This document shows positions 7,155-16,668 of a stretch of 64,000 bases of DNA, one piece after another. Made by a program: the position numbers and the translations under genes. Positions within the stretch are counted from its first letter, which is position 1. The number at the start of each line of letters is the position of its first letter. This stretch comes from Micromonospora okii. GTDB lineage: Bacteria; Actinomycetota; Actinomycetes; Mycobacteriales; Micromonosporaceae. The notes under the pieces are model-generated. The model worked only from the letters and a program-made list of their open reading frames with translations, was not told the DNA's origin and did no database searches. Location: the NCBI RefSeq assembly GCF_020884795.1, contig NZ_BBZF01000020.1:164812-228811 (forward strand), given 5' to 3'.

Positions 7155-9713
7155 TCACCGGGGGTGGGACGTGGTGGCGGCGGAGTAGCCGCGGTCGTCG
7201 GCGGTGACGTCGAGGGCGAGCGCGCCGTCGCGGGCGTCCACGGTGACCCGCTGGCCGGGCGAGAGGACGTTCTCCAGCAGCATCCGGGACAGCCGGTTGT
7301 CGATCTCGCGCTGGATGACCCGGCGCAGCGGGCGCGCCCCGTACTCCGGCTGGTAGCCGTGCTCGGCGATCCAGTCGACCCCGGCGACGGTGAAGATGAC
7401 GTCGATGTCCTGGCCGTGCAGCCGGCGGCGGGTCTCCTCCAGCAGCAGCTCGGTGATCTGGCGCAACTGCTGCTGCTCCAGCCGCTGGAAGATGATCACC
7501 TCGTCGATGCGGTTGAGGAACTCGGGGCGGAAGTTCTCCTGGAGCCGGCGCATCAGCCGCTCGCGCAGCTCGGTGCCCTCCCCCGGGCCGCCGGCCTCCC
7601 CCGCGCCGAAGCCGACGGCCCGCTGGGTGCCGGTGATCAGCTCCGACCCGAGGTTGCTCGTCATGATCAGCACGGTGTTGCGGAAGTTCACCGTCCGGCC
7701 CTGGCTGTCGGTGAGCCGGCCGTCGTCGAGCACCTGGAGCAGGATGTTGAACACGTCGGGGTGGGCCTTCTCGATCTCGTCGAGCAGCACCACCGCGTAC
7801 GGGCGGCGGCGCACGGCCTCGGTGAGCTGGCCGGCCTCCTCGTACCCGACGTAGCCGGGGGGCGCGCCGACGAGCCGGGCGACGGTGTGCCGCTCCTGGA
7901 ACTCGCTCATGTCCAGGCGCACCATCCGGTCCGACTCGCCGAACAGCGCCTCGGCGAGGGCGCGGGCCAGCTCGGTCTTGCCGACGCCGGTGGGGCCGAG
8001 GAACAGGAAGCTGCCCATCGGCCGGTCGGGGTCGGCCAGCCCCGTACGGGACCGGCGCACCGCCTCGGCGACGGCGCCGACCGCGTCGTCCTGGCCGACG
8101 ACCCGCTCGTGCAGGTACCCCTCCAGGCGCAGCAGCCGGTCCCGTTCCTCCTCGGTGAGCTGGGACACGGGGATGCCGGTGGCGCGGGAGACCACCTCGG
8201 CGATCTCCTGCGGCCCGACCGAGGGCACCGCCGAGCCACCCTCCTCCTCGTCGCCGCGCGCCCGCCGGACCTGCCCCTCCAACTCGGCGATCTGGTCGCG
8301 CAGCGCGGAGGCCCGCTCGTACCGCTCGTCGGCGACCGCCTGCTCCTTGTCCCGGCGCACCTCGTCGAGCTGCTGCTCCAGCTCCCGCACGTCCGCCGCC
8401 GGGGTGCGCGTGCGCAGCCGCACCCGCGCGCCGGCCTGGTCGATCAGGTCGATGGCCTTGTCGGGCAGGAACCGGTCGGTGACGTACCGGTCGGAGAGCT
8501 CGGCGGCGGCGACCAGCGCCTCGTCGGTGAAGCGGACCTGGTGGTGGGCCTCGTAGCGGTCGCGCAGGCCGCGCAGGATCGCCACGGTGTCCTCCACGCC
8601 CGGCTCGGGCACCAGCACCGGCTGGAAGCGGCGGGCCAGCGCGGCGTCCTTCTCGATGCTCTTGCGGTACTCGTCCAGCGTGGTCGCGCCGATCACCCGC
8701 AGCTCGCCGCGCGCCAGGGCCGGCTTGAGCATGTTGGACGCGTCCATGCCGCCCTCGCTGCCCGCCCCGCCCGCGCCGACCAGGGTGTGGATCTCGTCCA
8801 GGAAGATGATCAGCTCGTCGCGGTGCGCGCGGATCTCGTCGATGACCTTCTTGAGCCGTTCCTCGAAGTCGCCCCGGTAGCGGGTGCCGGCGACCAGGCC
8901 CGCCAGGTCGAGCTGCACCACCCGCTTGCCGAGGAGGGTCTGCGGCACGTCGCCGTCGCAGATCCGCTCGGCCAGCCCCTCCACGATCGCGGTCTTGCCG
9001 ACGCCGGCCTCGCCGATGAGCACCGGGTTGTTCTTGGTGCGCCGGGACAGGATCTCCACGGCCTGCTCGATCTCGCCGGCCCGCCCGATCACCGGGTCGA
9101 TCTGGTCGTTGCGGGCCAGGTCGGTGAGGTCCTGGCCGTACTGGTCGAGGGTGGGGGTGCCCCGGTCCGGCCGCGCGCCGGTCGGCGCGCCGCGCTCGGC
9201 GCTGGCGGCCTGGAGCGACTCCGGCTGGATGCGGCCGGAGGCGAGCATCCGCCCGGCCGGCGACTCCGGGTTCAGCGGCAGGGCCATCAGGATGTGCTCG
9301 GGGCCGATGTAGTTGGCACCCATCGCGCGGGAGAGCTGGTGGGCGTCGAGCAGCGCCCGCTTCGCTGCCGGGGTGAGCGACAGGTTCGGCGGCACCTCGC
9401 CCCGGGGCGCGCCGTCGCCGCGCCCGCCGAGGGCGTTGACCAGGGCGTCCGGGTCGGCGCCGGCCCGCCGGATCAGGTCGCGCAGCGGCTCGCGCTGCAA
9501 CGCCGCCCAGAGCAGGTGGTCGGTGTCCAGGTCGTTGCTGTGCCGCTGTGCCGCCCGGCGGGCCGCGTCGGCGAGCATCTCCCGGGCGTCGGCGGTCATC
9601 AGCCGGGTGATGTCGACCCGGTGCGCCGGCCGGCGGCCCCCCTCGCCCCGACCGAAGTACCGGGCCAGGAACTCGTCCCACGGGTCGGAGCCGAAGTCAC
9701 CGGGTCCCATCAT
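7155..9713 (-). CDS. Clp ATPase, ClpC/ClpB-like AAA+ unfoldase
   Basis: 852 residues from ATG 9713 ([10 protein letters not shown]), preceded by GGAGGACAG; an upstream extension to 9764 was rejected. The Clp N domain occupies about residues 30-150 ([19 protein letters not shown]). The first AAA+ module has GEAGVGKT near 235; a short coiled middle domain with [11 protein letters not shown] follows; the second AAA+ module has [11 protein letters not shown] near 572. Such hexamers unfold proteins for ClpP or disaggregate them. It is shorter and more divergent than the housekeeping ClpC, so it is likely an extra paralogue. It heads an operon with DUF3140. Confidence 0.93.
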   Translation of the reverse strand: MMGPGDFGSDPWDEFLARYFGRGEGGRRPAHRVDITRLMTADAREMLADAARRAAQRHSNDLDTDHLLWAALQREPLRDLIRRAGADPDALVNALGGRGDGAPRGEVPPNLSLTPAAKRALLDAHQLSRAMGANYIGPEHILMALPLNPESPAGRMLASGRIQPESLQAASAERGAPTGARPDRGTPTLDQYGQDLTDLARNDQIDPVIGRAGEIEQAVEILSRRTKNNPVLIGEAGVGKTAIVEGLAERICDGDVPQTLLGKRVVQLDLAGLVAGTRYRGDFEERLKKVIDEIRAHRDELIIFLDEIHTLVGAGGAGSEGGMDASNMLKPALARGELRVIGATTLDEYRKSIEKDAALARRFQPVLVPEPGVEDTVAILRGLRDRYEAHHQVRFTDEALVAAAELSDRYVTDRFLPDKAIDLIDQAGARVRLRTRTPAADVRELEQQLDEVRRDKEQAVADERYERASALRDQIAELEGQVRRARGDEEEGGSAVPSVGPQEIAEVVSRATGIPVSQLTEEERDRLLRLEGYLHERVVGQDDAVGAVAEAVRRSRTGLADPDRPMGSFLFLGPTGVGKTELARALAEALFGESDRMVRLDMSEFQERHTVARLVGAPPGYVGYEEAGQLTEAVRRRPYAVVLLDEIEKAHPDVFNILLQVLDDGRLTDSQGRTVNFRNTVLIMTSNLGSELITGTQRAVGFGAGEAGGPGEGTELRERLMRRLQENFRPEFLNRIDEVIIFQRLEQQQLRQITELLLEETRRRLHGQDIDVIFTVAGVDWIAEHGYQPEYGARPLRRVIQREIDNRLSRMLLENVLSPGQRVTVDARDGALALDVTADDRGYSAATTSHPR

Positions 9714-10003
9714 CTCTGTCCTCCGTGGGTCGGGCACGCTCGCCGGTGCGGTCGCCGCCGGCACGGTCGGCGGTGGCTACCCGGCGGTCGGCGCGACAAA
9801 CACGGGCGGGACGGGCGGGGATCCGCCCGGCGGGCCGCGGCCGGGCGCGGTGCCCCGCCCGGCGGGACCGAGCGGGACGGGCGGGCTCGGCCCGGCGGGC
9901 TGGACCGGGCAGGGGTTCGGCTCGGCGGGACGGGTGGGACCGGGCCGGGCTCCGCCCGGCGGGGCGGGCGGGGTCGGCTCCACGGCGGTGGCAGGCTGGG
10001 GTC
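9714..10003. other. Divergent intergenic region, GC-rich imperfect repeats
   Basis: About 290 bases between the leftward ClpC-like gene and the rightward NYN-like gene. It contains repeated GGCGGGACCG-type words with no ORF that looks real. It must contain two divergent promoters; none stands out by eye. Confidence 0.5.
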
Positions 10004-10381
10004 ATGGAGTCGACGCCGCTGCTGATCGTGGACGCCGCCAACGTGGTGGGTTCCCGCCCGAACGGGTGGTGGCGGGACCGGGCCGGGGCCGCCGCCCGGC
10101 TGCGCGACGCCCTCGTCCCGCTGGCCGAGTCCGGGGTGCCGCCGCAGCTCGCCGGTCCGGCGGAGGTGGTGCTGGTGGTGGAGGGCGCAGCCCGGGGCGT
10201 CCCGGCCGTGCCGGGCGTGCGGGTGGTCGCCGCCCCGGGGTCGGGCGACGACGCGATCGTCGACCTCGTCGGGGCCGCCCCGGACCGCCGCCGGCTGGTG
10301 GTCACCGCCGACCGGGAGCTGCGGGCCCGGGTCGGCGCGCTGGGCGCCGAGGTCCACGGCCCCCGCTGGCTCCCCACCTGA
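10004..10381 (+). CDS. NYN/PIN-like domain protein
   Basis: 125 residues from ATG 10004. The start LLIVDAANVVGSRPNGWW has the Asp and Asn of the NYN (YacP-like) PIN fold, and GSGDDAIVD, VTADRELRARV supply the further acidic residues expected of a metal-dependent RNase site. Actinobacterial relatives are often labelled NTP pyrophosphohydrolase by automatic pipelines, but the fold signature favours a PIN-type RNase. Monocistronic, followed by a palindromic repeat. Confidence 0.72.
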   Translation: MESTPLLIVDAANVVGSRPNGWWRDRAGAAARLRDALVPLAESGVPPQLAGPAEVVLVVEGAARGVPAVPGVRVVAAPGSGDDAIVDLVGAAPDRRRLVVTADRELRARVGALGAEVHGPRWLPT

Positions 10382-10689
10382 CCCCCACCCACCCCACCCA
10401 CCCCCACCCACTCCGGGCCGCCCTGTCGGGCCGGTGATCAAGAAGAAAACGTCAGAGCTGGTCTCGCCGATGACGCAAACCTCTTGATCACCAACGCCCG
10501 GGGCGGGGCGGGGGCGGGGCGGGGTCCCGTTGGTGGGATCGGGTGACTCGGGGGTGGGACGAGTCGACAGGGGTTTGCGCATGTCAGTGACGTAATCGGA
10601 CAGCCGGGCAGCAACACCGACAGGGCGGATGTTCTCTCCCCCACGGGGATGGGATGTAATGGAGATCTCCCCGCCCCCAGGAGGTCCCC
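10382..10689. other. Intergenic region with a dispersed palindrome and GC repeats
   Basis: About 308 bases before the FtsK-type operon. The left part has a CCCACCC-rich tract, then an imperfect palindrome (10435-10490), a GGGGCGGGG tract and, before the next gene, AGGAGG at 10679-10684. The GGATGTAATGG near 10650 could be a promoter element but this is weak. No gene seen. Confidence 0.5.
10435..10490. repeat. Imperfect copy of a dispersed intergenic palindrome
   Basis: Left arm 10435-10454 (TGATCAAGAAGAAAACGTCA) and right arm 10471-10490 (TGACGCAAACCTCTTGATCA) form an inverted repeat with a 16-base loop. The right arm is identical to the arm of the palindrome at 22,429-22,490. Two copies 12 kb apart in intergenic positions downstream of genes suggest a REP-like element that doubles as a terminator. 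Confidence 0.7.
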
Positions 10690-10950
10690 GTGGCGAGCGT
10701 CGCCGAGCTGAAGGCAGCCATCGATGTCGCCCTCCAACAGATCGGTGACGGGCAGAGCGCCGTGCAGGCGGCCGGCGAGAAGCTGGCCGAGGCACAGCAG
10801 ACCCTGGCCGGGGCGCTGGAGGGCAGTGGGCACGAGACGGTCGAGGCGGCGCAGGCCTCGCTGACCCAGGCCAGCCAGGAGTTGGAGGAGTGCCTCGCGG
10901 CCACCCTCGTGGCGGTGGAGCAGGCGCAGCTCTACGTGTCGACCCTGTAG
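10690..10950 (+). CDS. Small all-helical protein, first gene of FtsK-type operon
   Basis: 86 residues from GTG 10690 with AGGAGG six bases upstream. The sequence is two amphipathic helices (VAELKAAIDVALQQIG and VEAAQASLTQASQELEECL) joined by a GSGH turn, a helical hairpin similar in size to WXG100 proteins but without the WXG motif. It starts the operon that encodes the SpoIIIE/FtsK-type ATPase. Family not recognised; a substrate or partner of the ATPase is possible but unproven. Confidence 0.68.
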   Translation: MASVAELKAAIDVALQQIGDGQSAVQAAGEKLAEAQQTLAGALEGSGHETVEAAQASLTQASQELEECLAATLVAVEQAQLYVSTL

Positions 10951-10958
10951 GGGCCGGC

Positions 10959-11999
10959 GTGTCGATCATCGAGGACGTCGGGGCCCAGGTGCGTGCGGCC
11001 AGCGAGGAGCTGCCGCTGGCCCAGCTCGCCCTGGCGCTGGAGAAGTTCGGGCAGGCCACCGAGCGGCTGCGCTGGGTGCGGCAGGAGTCGGCCGACCCGA
11101 TGGGGGTGCCAGAGCTCTCGGCCGCCACCGAGCACGCCGAGTCCGCCGGGCACGCGCTGCGGGTGGCCCAGGAGCAGTTGTCGGCGTACCTCGCGGCGAT
11201 CGGCCTGGCCCCCGACGGCGCGCCCCCGCCCCGCCCGGCGGCCGGCGACCGGCAGGTGCACGACGCCCCGCGCGAGGCGCCGCCCGCCGCCGGGGAGCAG
11301 CCCCCGCCCGACCAGGACGACAACCCGGTGCTGCGCCGCTGGTGGGCGGTGCGGGTGGCGGAGCTGACCGGCGGCCGGGAGGGCGCGCCCGACGACCCGG
11401 ACGAGCGGATCGGCGACTCCCGCGAGCTGCTGCGCCGGGTGGCCGAGGGGGTCCGCTCCGGCGACCGGGACCGGCTGCGCCGGGAGCTGCGCGCCGCGCA
11501 CGCCGACGTCGGCCTCGGCCTGGCCGCCATCGCCCCGCCGCTGCTGCGGGAGCTGGCCGGGGAGCTGCTCGGCCACCCGCCCCGCGCCGACGACCTGCCC
11601 AAGCTGCGCGGGGAGCTGGAGGGGCGCGTGCGCGACCTGCTCCCCGGCCTGCCCGAGCCGGCGCTGGAGACGCTGCTGACCCGGGTCTGCCGGATGCCCC
11701 CGCCCCGGCGCGGCAGCGGCGAGGAGCCGCCGCACGCCGCCGACCCGGCGGTCACCGCCGGCGTGGTCGCGGCGGTGCTGCTCGACCGGCTCGGCCGGGA
11801 CCTGCCCCGCGAGGCCGAGCGCGACCCGGCCGGCGAGCGGGCCCGCGACCAGCGCCGCGAGGCCGAGCGGGACGCCTGGGACACCGCGACGCGGGAGCGC
11901 GCCGAACGGGAACGGGCGGCCCGGGAGCGGGCCGCGCAGGGCCTCCCGCCCGTCCTGCCGGCCGACGAGGCCGCCCGCCGCCGGGACTCCGATGGCTGA
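10959..11999 (+). CDS. Coiled-coil protein of FtsK-type operon
   Basis: 346 residues from GTG 10959, eight bases after the previous stop. The N-terminal 85 residues repeat the helical-hairpin style of the previous gene (LAQLALALEKFGQATERLRW). A Pro-rich linker follows, then a helical domain with many Arg and Leu, and a highly charged C-terminal helix (RERAERERAARERAAQG). No enzyme motif. It overlaps the ATPase gene by eight bases, so the three are co-translated. Role unknown. Confidence 0.7.
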   Translation: MSIIEDVGAQVRAASEELPLAQLALALEKFGQATERLRWVRQESADPMGVPELSAATEHAESAGHALRVAQEQLSAYLAAIGLAPDGAPPPRPAAGDRQVHDAPREAPPAAGEQPPPDQDDNPVLRRWWAVRVAELTGGREGAPDDPDERIGDSRELLRRVAEGVRSGDRDRLRRELRAAHADVGLGLAAIAPPLLRELAGELLGHPPRADDLPKLRGELEGRVRDLLPGLPEPALETLLTRVCRMPPPRRGSGEEPPHAADPAVTAGVVAAVLLDRLGRDLPREAERDPAGERARDQRREAERDAWDTATRERAERERAARERAAQGLPPVLPADEAARRRDSDG

Positions 12000-14676
12000 C
12001 CGCCGCGCCCAACTCGTGACCCGGGTGCGGGGGATGCTCTCCGAGGCGCTGGGCGCCACCCGGCACCGCCTCGCCACCGCCGACGTCGAGCTGACCGCCG
12101 CCCGGGACCGGCTCGCCCGCGTCCAGCACGCCGCGGCGGCCGTACCGGCGAGGGTGGGCGCGGAGCGGGACCGGCGGCTGGCCGAGATCGACGCCCGGCA
12201 CGCCGCCCGGATCGCGGAGCTGGCCCGCCGGGCCGTCGACGCCGCCGACCGCGAGGCCCCCGGTGCGGCGTCCGCCGACTGGCCGGACTGGCGGGCGACG
12301 CCGGTCGGGCGCGGCGAGCCGCCCGGCCCGGTACGGATCGGCACCGTGGCGATCCCCGGCGCGGAGCCGGTGCCGGCGCTGGTGCCGCTGCTCGACGCCG
12401 GGCACGTCCACCTGGGCGGGGCCGAGGCCGACGGCGGCGCGGCCGTCGTGCCGGCGCTGCTGCTGCGCAGCGTCGGCCGGGCCGACCCGGGCGCGGTGCG
12501 GCTGTTCGGGTACGACCCGGAGCGCCTCGGCGGCGGGCTGGCCGGGTTCGCCCCGCTGGGCACCGCCGGGCTGCTCACCTTCGTGGGCCCGGGCGGGCTG
12601 GGCCGGCTGCTGGACGACCTGGTGGAGCAGATCCGCCGGATCAACGAGACGGTGCTGGCCGGGGAGTACCACTCGCTGCGGGAGCTGGCCGCCGCGACCG
12701 GCCGCCGCCCCGAGCCGTGGCGGGTGGCGGTGCTGCTCGGCGGCGACGAGCTGTCCCGGCACGAGCGCGGCCAGCTCGACCGGGTGGTGCGTACCGGGGC
12801 GGCCTGCGGGGTGCACCTGGTGGTGCGGGGCGTGCCGGTGCCCGACGACCCGACCGTGACCCGGGTCGTGGTGGGCCCCGACGGTGCCCGCGTCGGCGGC
12901 CCGCCCGCCCTGCCGGTGCGGCTGGACCCTCCGCCGCCGGCCGTCCTGGTCACCGAGACCTGCCGGCAGGTCGCCGCCCGGGTCAACGCCGGCCCCCCGC
13001 CGACCCCGTTCACCGACCTGCTGCCCCCGCCGGAGCAGATGTGGCGGGAGGACTCCTCGACGGCGCTGACCGCGCCGATCGGCGAGGGCCCGCACGGCCG
13101 CCCGGTGCTGCTGACCCTGGGCGACTACCCGCCGCACGCGCTGATCGGCGGCCCGTCCGGCACCGGCAAGACCAACCTGATCTTCGCCTGGATCGGGGCG
13201 CTGGCCTCCCGCTACTCCCCCGCCGAGCTGGAGTTCTACCTGCTCGACTTCAAGGAGGGGGTGTCCTTCGCCCGGTTCGCGCAGGGCCGGCGCGACCCGA
13301 GCTGGCTGCCGCACATGCGGCTGGTCGGGATCAACGTCAACACCGACCGGGAGTTCGGCCTGGCGCTGCTGCGGTTCCTCGCCGAGGAGCTGCGCCGGCG
13401 GGCCGACGCGGCCAAGAAACACGAGGTCACCAAGCTGGCCGAGCTGCGCGCGGTCGACCCGACCGGGCACTGGCCCCGCATCGTCGCGGTGGTCGACGAG
13501 TTCCAGGCGCTGCTCGCGGGCCGGGACGTGGTCGCGCGGGAGGCCGCCGACCTGCTGGAGGACCTCGCCCGCCGGGGCCGCTCGCAGGGCATCCACCTGG
13601 TGCTGGCCTCCCAGGATGTGCGCGGCATCGAGGCGCTGTGGGGCCGCCCGGCGCTGGTCGCCCAGTTCACCCTGCGCATCGCGCTGCCCAAGGCGCTGCG
13701 CATCCTGGCCGAGCGCAACGACGCCGCCCAGTCCCTGCCCCGGCACCACGCGGTGGTCAACGCCGAGTCGGGCCTGGTCGAGGGGAACCAGGTGGCCCGC
13801 ATTCCCTCGGCCAGCGACTGGGACGAATGGAGCGAGTTGCAGCACCGGCTGTGGCGGATGCGCCCCGCCGACGCGAAGCCCGCGCGCCTCTTCGACGGCG
13901 ACGCGATCCCCCGGCTGGCCGACGCCCCGGACTTCCGGGCGCTCACTCCGCCCGAGGGCGACGCCCCGCCGCGCAGCCCGGTCGCGGTGCTCGGGGAGAT
14001 CATCGACGTACAGGCCCGGTCGGCGTCGCTGCGGCTGCCCCGCGCCCCCGGGCGGAACCTCGCGGTCATGGGCACCCGGGTCGACGAGGCGTGCGCGGTG
14101 CTGGACGCCGCCGCGCGGTCCCTGGCCCGCCAGCACCGCCCCGGCACGGCCCGGTTCTCCATCGCCTGCCTCGACCCGGACGCCGACCCCGCCGCCCGGG
14201 AGCTCTACGCCGACCTGGCCGACGACGCCGCCTGGTACGACGACGAGACCGTGCCCGAGCTGATGGCCGAGACGGCGGCGGCCCTGGACCGGCCGGGCAC
14301 CCCGGCCACCCCGCACTACCTGCTGCTGTACGCGGTCGACGCGGCAGCCGGCCGGCTGGCCGCGCGGGCCGGCGGGCGCACCGGCCTGGAGCAGTTGCGC
14401 CGCATCCTGCACGACGGGCCGGAGCGGCGCACCCACGTGCTGGCCTGGTGGCGCGGGGTGGCGCGGATGCGGGTGGACCTTGGCGGGCCGGCCGCCCGCA
14501 CCGACCAGATCGGCGCGTGGGTGGCCCTCGACGTGCAGGGCGGCGAGCTGGGCTCGTCCCTCTACCCGGGCACGGGCGGCCCCGACTGGTATCCCCGGCC
14601 GTGGCGGGGGCTCTTCTTCGACCGGGCCGTGCACCGCACCGGCCAGGTCATCATCCCCTACGGGCCGGCGCGATGA
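11992..14676 (+). CDS. SpoIIIE/FtsK-type ATPase with N-terminal coiled coil
   Basis: 894 residues. An N-terminal coiled coil of about 100 residues (AELARRAVDAADRE) replaces the membrane anchor of true FtsK. The P-loop GGPSGTGKTN is near residue 385 and the Walker B VAVVDEFQALL near 498; RGRSQGIHLVLASQ is the sensor motif typical of the FtsK/SpoIIIE/EccC group. A further ATPase-like region with degenerate motifs follows. No winged-helix gamma domain was recognised. Likely pumps a polymer (DNA or protein), but the substrate is not known; operon partners are helical proteins and a membrane protein. Confidence 0.85.
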   Translation: MADRRAQLVTRVRGMLSEALGATRHRLATADVELTAARDRLARVQHAAAAVPARVGAERDRRLAEIDARHAARIAELARRAVDAADREAPGAASADWPDWRATPVGRGEPPGPVRIGTVAIPGAEPVPALVPLLDAGHVHLGGAEADGGAAVVPALLLRSVGRADPGAVRLFGYDPERLGGGLAGFAPLGTAGLLTFVGPGGLGRLLDDLVEQIRRINETVLAGEYHSLRELAAATGRRPEPWRVAVLLGGDELSRHERGQLDRVVRTGAACGVHLVVRGVPVPDDPTVTRVVVGPDGARVGGPPALPVRLDPPPPAVLVTETCRQVAARVNAGPPPTPFTDLLPPPEQMWREDSSTALTAPIGEGPHGRPVLLTLGDYPPHALIGGPSGTGKTNLIFAWIGALASRYSPAELEFYLLDFKEGVSFARFAQGRRDPSWLPHMRLVGINVNTDREFGLALLRFLAEELRRRADAAKKHEVTKLAELRAVDPTGHWPRIVAVVDEFQALLAGRDVVAREAADLLEDLARRGRSQGIHLVLASQDVRGIEALWGRPALVAQFTLRIALPKALRILAERNDAAQSLPRHHAVVNAESGLVEGNQVARIPSASDWDEWSELQHRLWRMRPADAKPARLFDGDAIPRLADAPDFRALTPPEGDAPPRSPVAVLGEIIDVQARSASLRLPRAPGRNLAVMGTRVDEACAVLDAAARSLARQHRPGTARFSIACLDPDADPAARELYADLADDAAWYDDETVPELMAETAAALDRPGTPATPHYLLLYAVDAAAGRLAARAGGRTGLEQLRRILHDGPERRTHVLAWWRGVARMRVDLGGPAARTDQIGAWVALDVQGGELGSSLYPGTGGPDWYPRPWRGLFFDRAVHRTGQVIIPYGPAR

Positions 14677-15335
14677 ACGAACCGGTGAGCAGCGAGACGT
14701 ACGCGGCGCAGGTGCGGCGGCTGGCGGAGCTGAGCGACCGGCTCCGCACCCAGCGCGCCGAGGCGCGCACCTGGTACGACCAGCAGTGCGCCGCCGCGCA
14801 GCGGGCGGTCGCCGAGGCCGGCGAGCAGCTCCGTGACGCCGAGCGGGAGGCCGACGCGGCGCGGGAGATGGTGGAGCGGGTGGACGCCGAGGCGGGCCAC
14901 CTGTGGCAGCAGCTCCGCTCCCGGCTGGGGGCCGGGGCGCGCCGCCTCGGCGACCCGCCCGGCCCGGCCCGGGACGCCTCGGGCGACCCGCTGCTGCTGC
15001 TGCACGGGGTGCGCGGGCTGCTGGACCGGACCAGGCAGCCCGGCGAGCTGCCCTCCTCGGCGAATCCGCTGCTGGCGCTCTGCGGGGTGCTCGGGGCGGC
15101 GCTGATGTTCGCCCTCGGCACGGGCGTACGGGCGCTCGGCGCCCGCCACGGCGGGGACCTCGCGGTGGGCCTGCCGGTGCTGGCGCTGGTGGTGACCCTG
15201 CTCGGCCCGCTGGTCGGGCTGGCCCTGGCCAAGCGGATGGCCGACCGGCGGCACGCGGTGCTCTCCCCGCGCCCGATCACCGTCGTGGTGGTCGCGGGCC
15301 TGGCCACCACGGCCCTGCTGCTGTTGACGCGGTGA
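14673..15335 (+). CDS. Coiled-coil membrane protein, last gene of FtsK-type operon
   Basis: 220 residues from ATG 14673, overlapping the ATPase stop by four bases. The N-terminal 80 residues form a coiled coil (AEAGEQLRDAEREADAAREM). Three hydrophobic helices follow at about residues 130-150, 165-190 and 200-218 (ALMFALGTGVRAL, VLALVVTLLGPLVGLAL, VVVVAGLATTALLLL). It may anchor the otherwise soluble ATPase at the membrane. No known family. Confidence 0.72.
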   Translation: MNEPVSSETYAAQVRRLAELSDRLRTQRAEARTWYDQQCAAAQRAVAEAGEQLRDAEREADAAREMVERVDAEAGHLWQQLRSRLGAGARRLGDPPGPARDASGDPLLLLHGVRGLLDRTRQPGELPSSANPLLALCGVLGAALMFALGTGVRALGARHGGDLAVGLPVLALVVTLLGPLVGLALAKRMADRRHAVLSPRPITVVVVAGLATTALLLLTR

Positions 15336-15340
15336 GGAAG

Positions 15341-15383
15341 GGGCCCTTCCTATACCGGAAGCGTTAACAGGGTGCCCTTCCTT
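15341..15383. terminator. Hairpin between convergent genes, GGAAGGGCCC type
   Basis: GGAAGGGGCCCTTCC at 15340-15354 is itself a near-palindrome, and GTTAACAGGGTGCCCTTCCTTA follows (its parts are GTTAACAGGG and GCCCTTCCTTA). The spacer joins the convergent membrane-protein and JmjC genes. I recall similar GAAGGGGCCCTTC units downstream of many Micromonospora genes, so this may be a dispersed terminator element; that is from memory. Confidence 0.55.
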
Positions 15384-16659
15384 ACTCCTCGGCCGGCACG
15401 GCGACGGCCTCGCGCAGGAGGCGGCGGGCCAGGACGATCCGGTCCGCGTCGTCGTCGAGGCCCGGCAGGTCCCCGACCCGGGTCACCCCGCCGGTGAGCA
15501 GCGCCCGCAGCGCCGCCTCGCACTGGGCGGGCAGGGTGAGGGCGCGGTCGAACAGGCGCAGCGTCACCCGGCCGTCCCCGGTCGGGGTGAGCTGCCAGCG
15601 CAGCCCCGCGCGGAGGGTGAGCCGGGTGTCCGCGTCGACGGCGGCCAGCGCGGCGGCCTGGGCGAGCGGGCGGATCGGCGCGGGTCGGGCGGCGGGCCAG
15701 GCGCGGGCGCGCAGCCGCGCGGCGACGGCGGCCGGATCGGCGCGCAGCAACCAGTCCCGCAGCGCCTCGACCGTCTCGGTCAGCTCCGGTTCGATCGCGT
15801 CGGGGTCGGCCACGTCGGTGCCGAACGGCAGGCCGGCGCGCAGCCGGGCGTCGGAGGCCGCGAGGGCGAGCAGCTCCTCCACGATCGCGTACCGGGTCAG
15901 CGCCCGGACGCCCACGGTCAGGTGCAGCGAGCTGGCCTCCTGCGCCTGGGCGCTGTGCAGCCACCCGCGCGGCAGGTAGAGCGCGTCGCCGGGTTCGAGC
16001 ACCACGTCGAGGGCGGCGGGCCCCTCGGCGGTGGCGGAGACCTCGTCGGCCCGGCCGCCCCAGGGCTGCTTCTCCAGCGGGTCGGGCAGCACCGGCGGGT
16101 GGATGCGCCAGCGCTTGCGCCCGTCGACCTGGAGGACGAAGACGTCGTGGGTGTCGTAGTGGGTGGCGAAGCCCTGGCTGCCGGCCGGGGTCAGGTAGGC
16201 GTTGACCTGCAACGGCTGGGCGAGGGCGAGGCCGAGGTCGCGGGCGAAGTCGACCAGGGCGGGCCAGGTGCGGTGCAGCCCCTGGAGCACCAGGGTCGCG
16301 CCGGAGGCGTACAGCTCCAGCACCCGCTCGTCGAGGACCTGGTCGCCGATCTCGGCGCCGGCGCCGCCGCCGCCGGTGTAGCGGGACGCCGGCACGAGCT
16401 GGCCGTCCTTGGCGACCCGCAGGAAGGGGGTACGCAGGCCGCGGCGGCTGAGCAGCTCGTCGGCGTCGGTGGGGCTGAGCAGGTCGGTGAAGCCCTCGGG
16501 GTTGGGCAGCTCGGCGGCGCGGGACAGCAGCGGGCCGCGCCCCCAGTGCGCGGCGGCGAACTTCCCGGGCTCGACGGCGACGCAGCGGGCGAGGGCGCGG
16601 GCGGCGGGGGACGGAGCCGCCGGGCGGCCGTTGCCGCCCGGCGGGTCGATGATCGTCAT
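15382..16659 (-). CDS. JmjC/cupin-type 2-oxoglutarate Fe(II) oxygenase (ribosomal-oxygenase-like)
   Basis: 425 residues from ATG 16659 with GGAGC upstream. The JmjC double-stranded beta helix spans about residues 90-245. Iron ligands are visible: His167 and Asp169 in THYDTHD and His235 in LPRGWLHSA; QVDGRKRWRIH carries the 2-oxoglutarate-binding Lys/Arg. The C-terminal half is helical with a winged-helix-like end, as in MINA/NO66/YcfD protein hydroxylases, which hydroxylate protein side chains. It begins nine bases after the repeat-peptide gene, so that peptide is the obvious candidate substrate. Confidence 0.88.
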   Translation of the reverse strand: MTIIDPPGGNGRPAAPSPAARALARCVAVEPGKFAAAHWGRGPLLSRAAELPNPEGFTDLLSPTDADELLSRRGLRTPFLRVAKDGQLVPASRYTGGGGAGAEIGDQVLDERVLELYASGATLVLQGLHRTWPALVDFARDLGLALAQPLQVNAYLTPAGSQGFATHYDTHDVFVLQVDGRKRWRIHPPVLPDPLEKQPWGGRADEVSATAEGPAALDVVLEPGDALYLPRGWLHSAQAQEASSLHLTVGVRALTRYAIVEELLALAASDARLRAGLPFGTDVADPDAIEPELTETVEALRDWLLRADPAAVAARLRARAWPAARPAPIRPLAQAAALAAVDADTRLTLRAGLRWQLTPTGDGRVTLRLFDRALTLPAQCEAALRALLTGGVTRVGDLPGLDDDADRIVLARRLLREAVAVPAEE

Positions 16660-16668
16660 GTCGCTCCG

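Noticed and set aside
7138-9681. 847-codon minus-strand frame alongside the ClpC-like gene
   Set aside because: Same strand but different frame; product is Arg/Pro/Ala rich with no Clp motif, while the neighbouring frame is a clear AAA+ protein.
11752-14634. 960-codon minus-strand open frame opposite the FtsK-type ATPase
   Set aside because: Antisense shadow; the plus-strand frame has Walker A and B motifs and operon overlaps, the antisense product has no motif.
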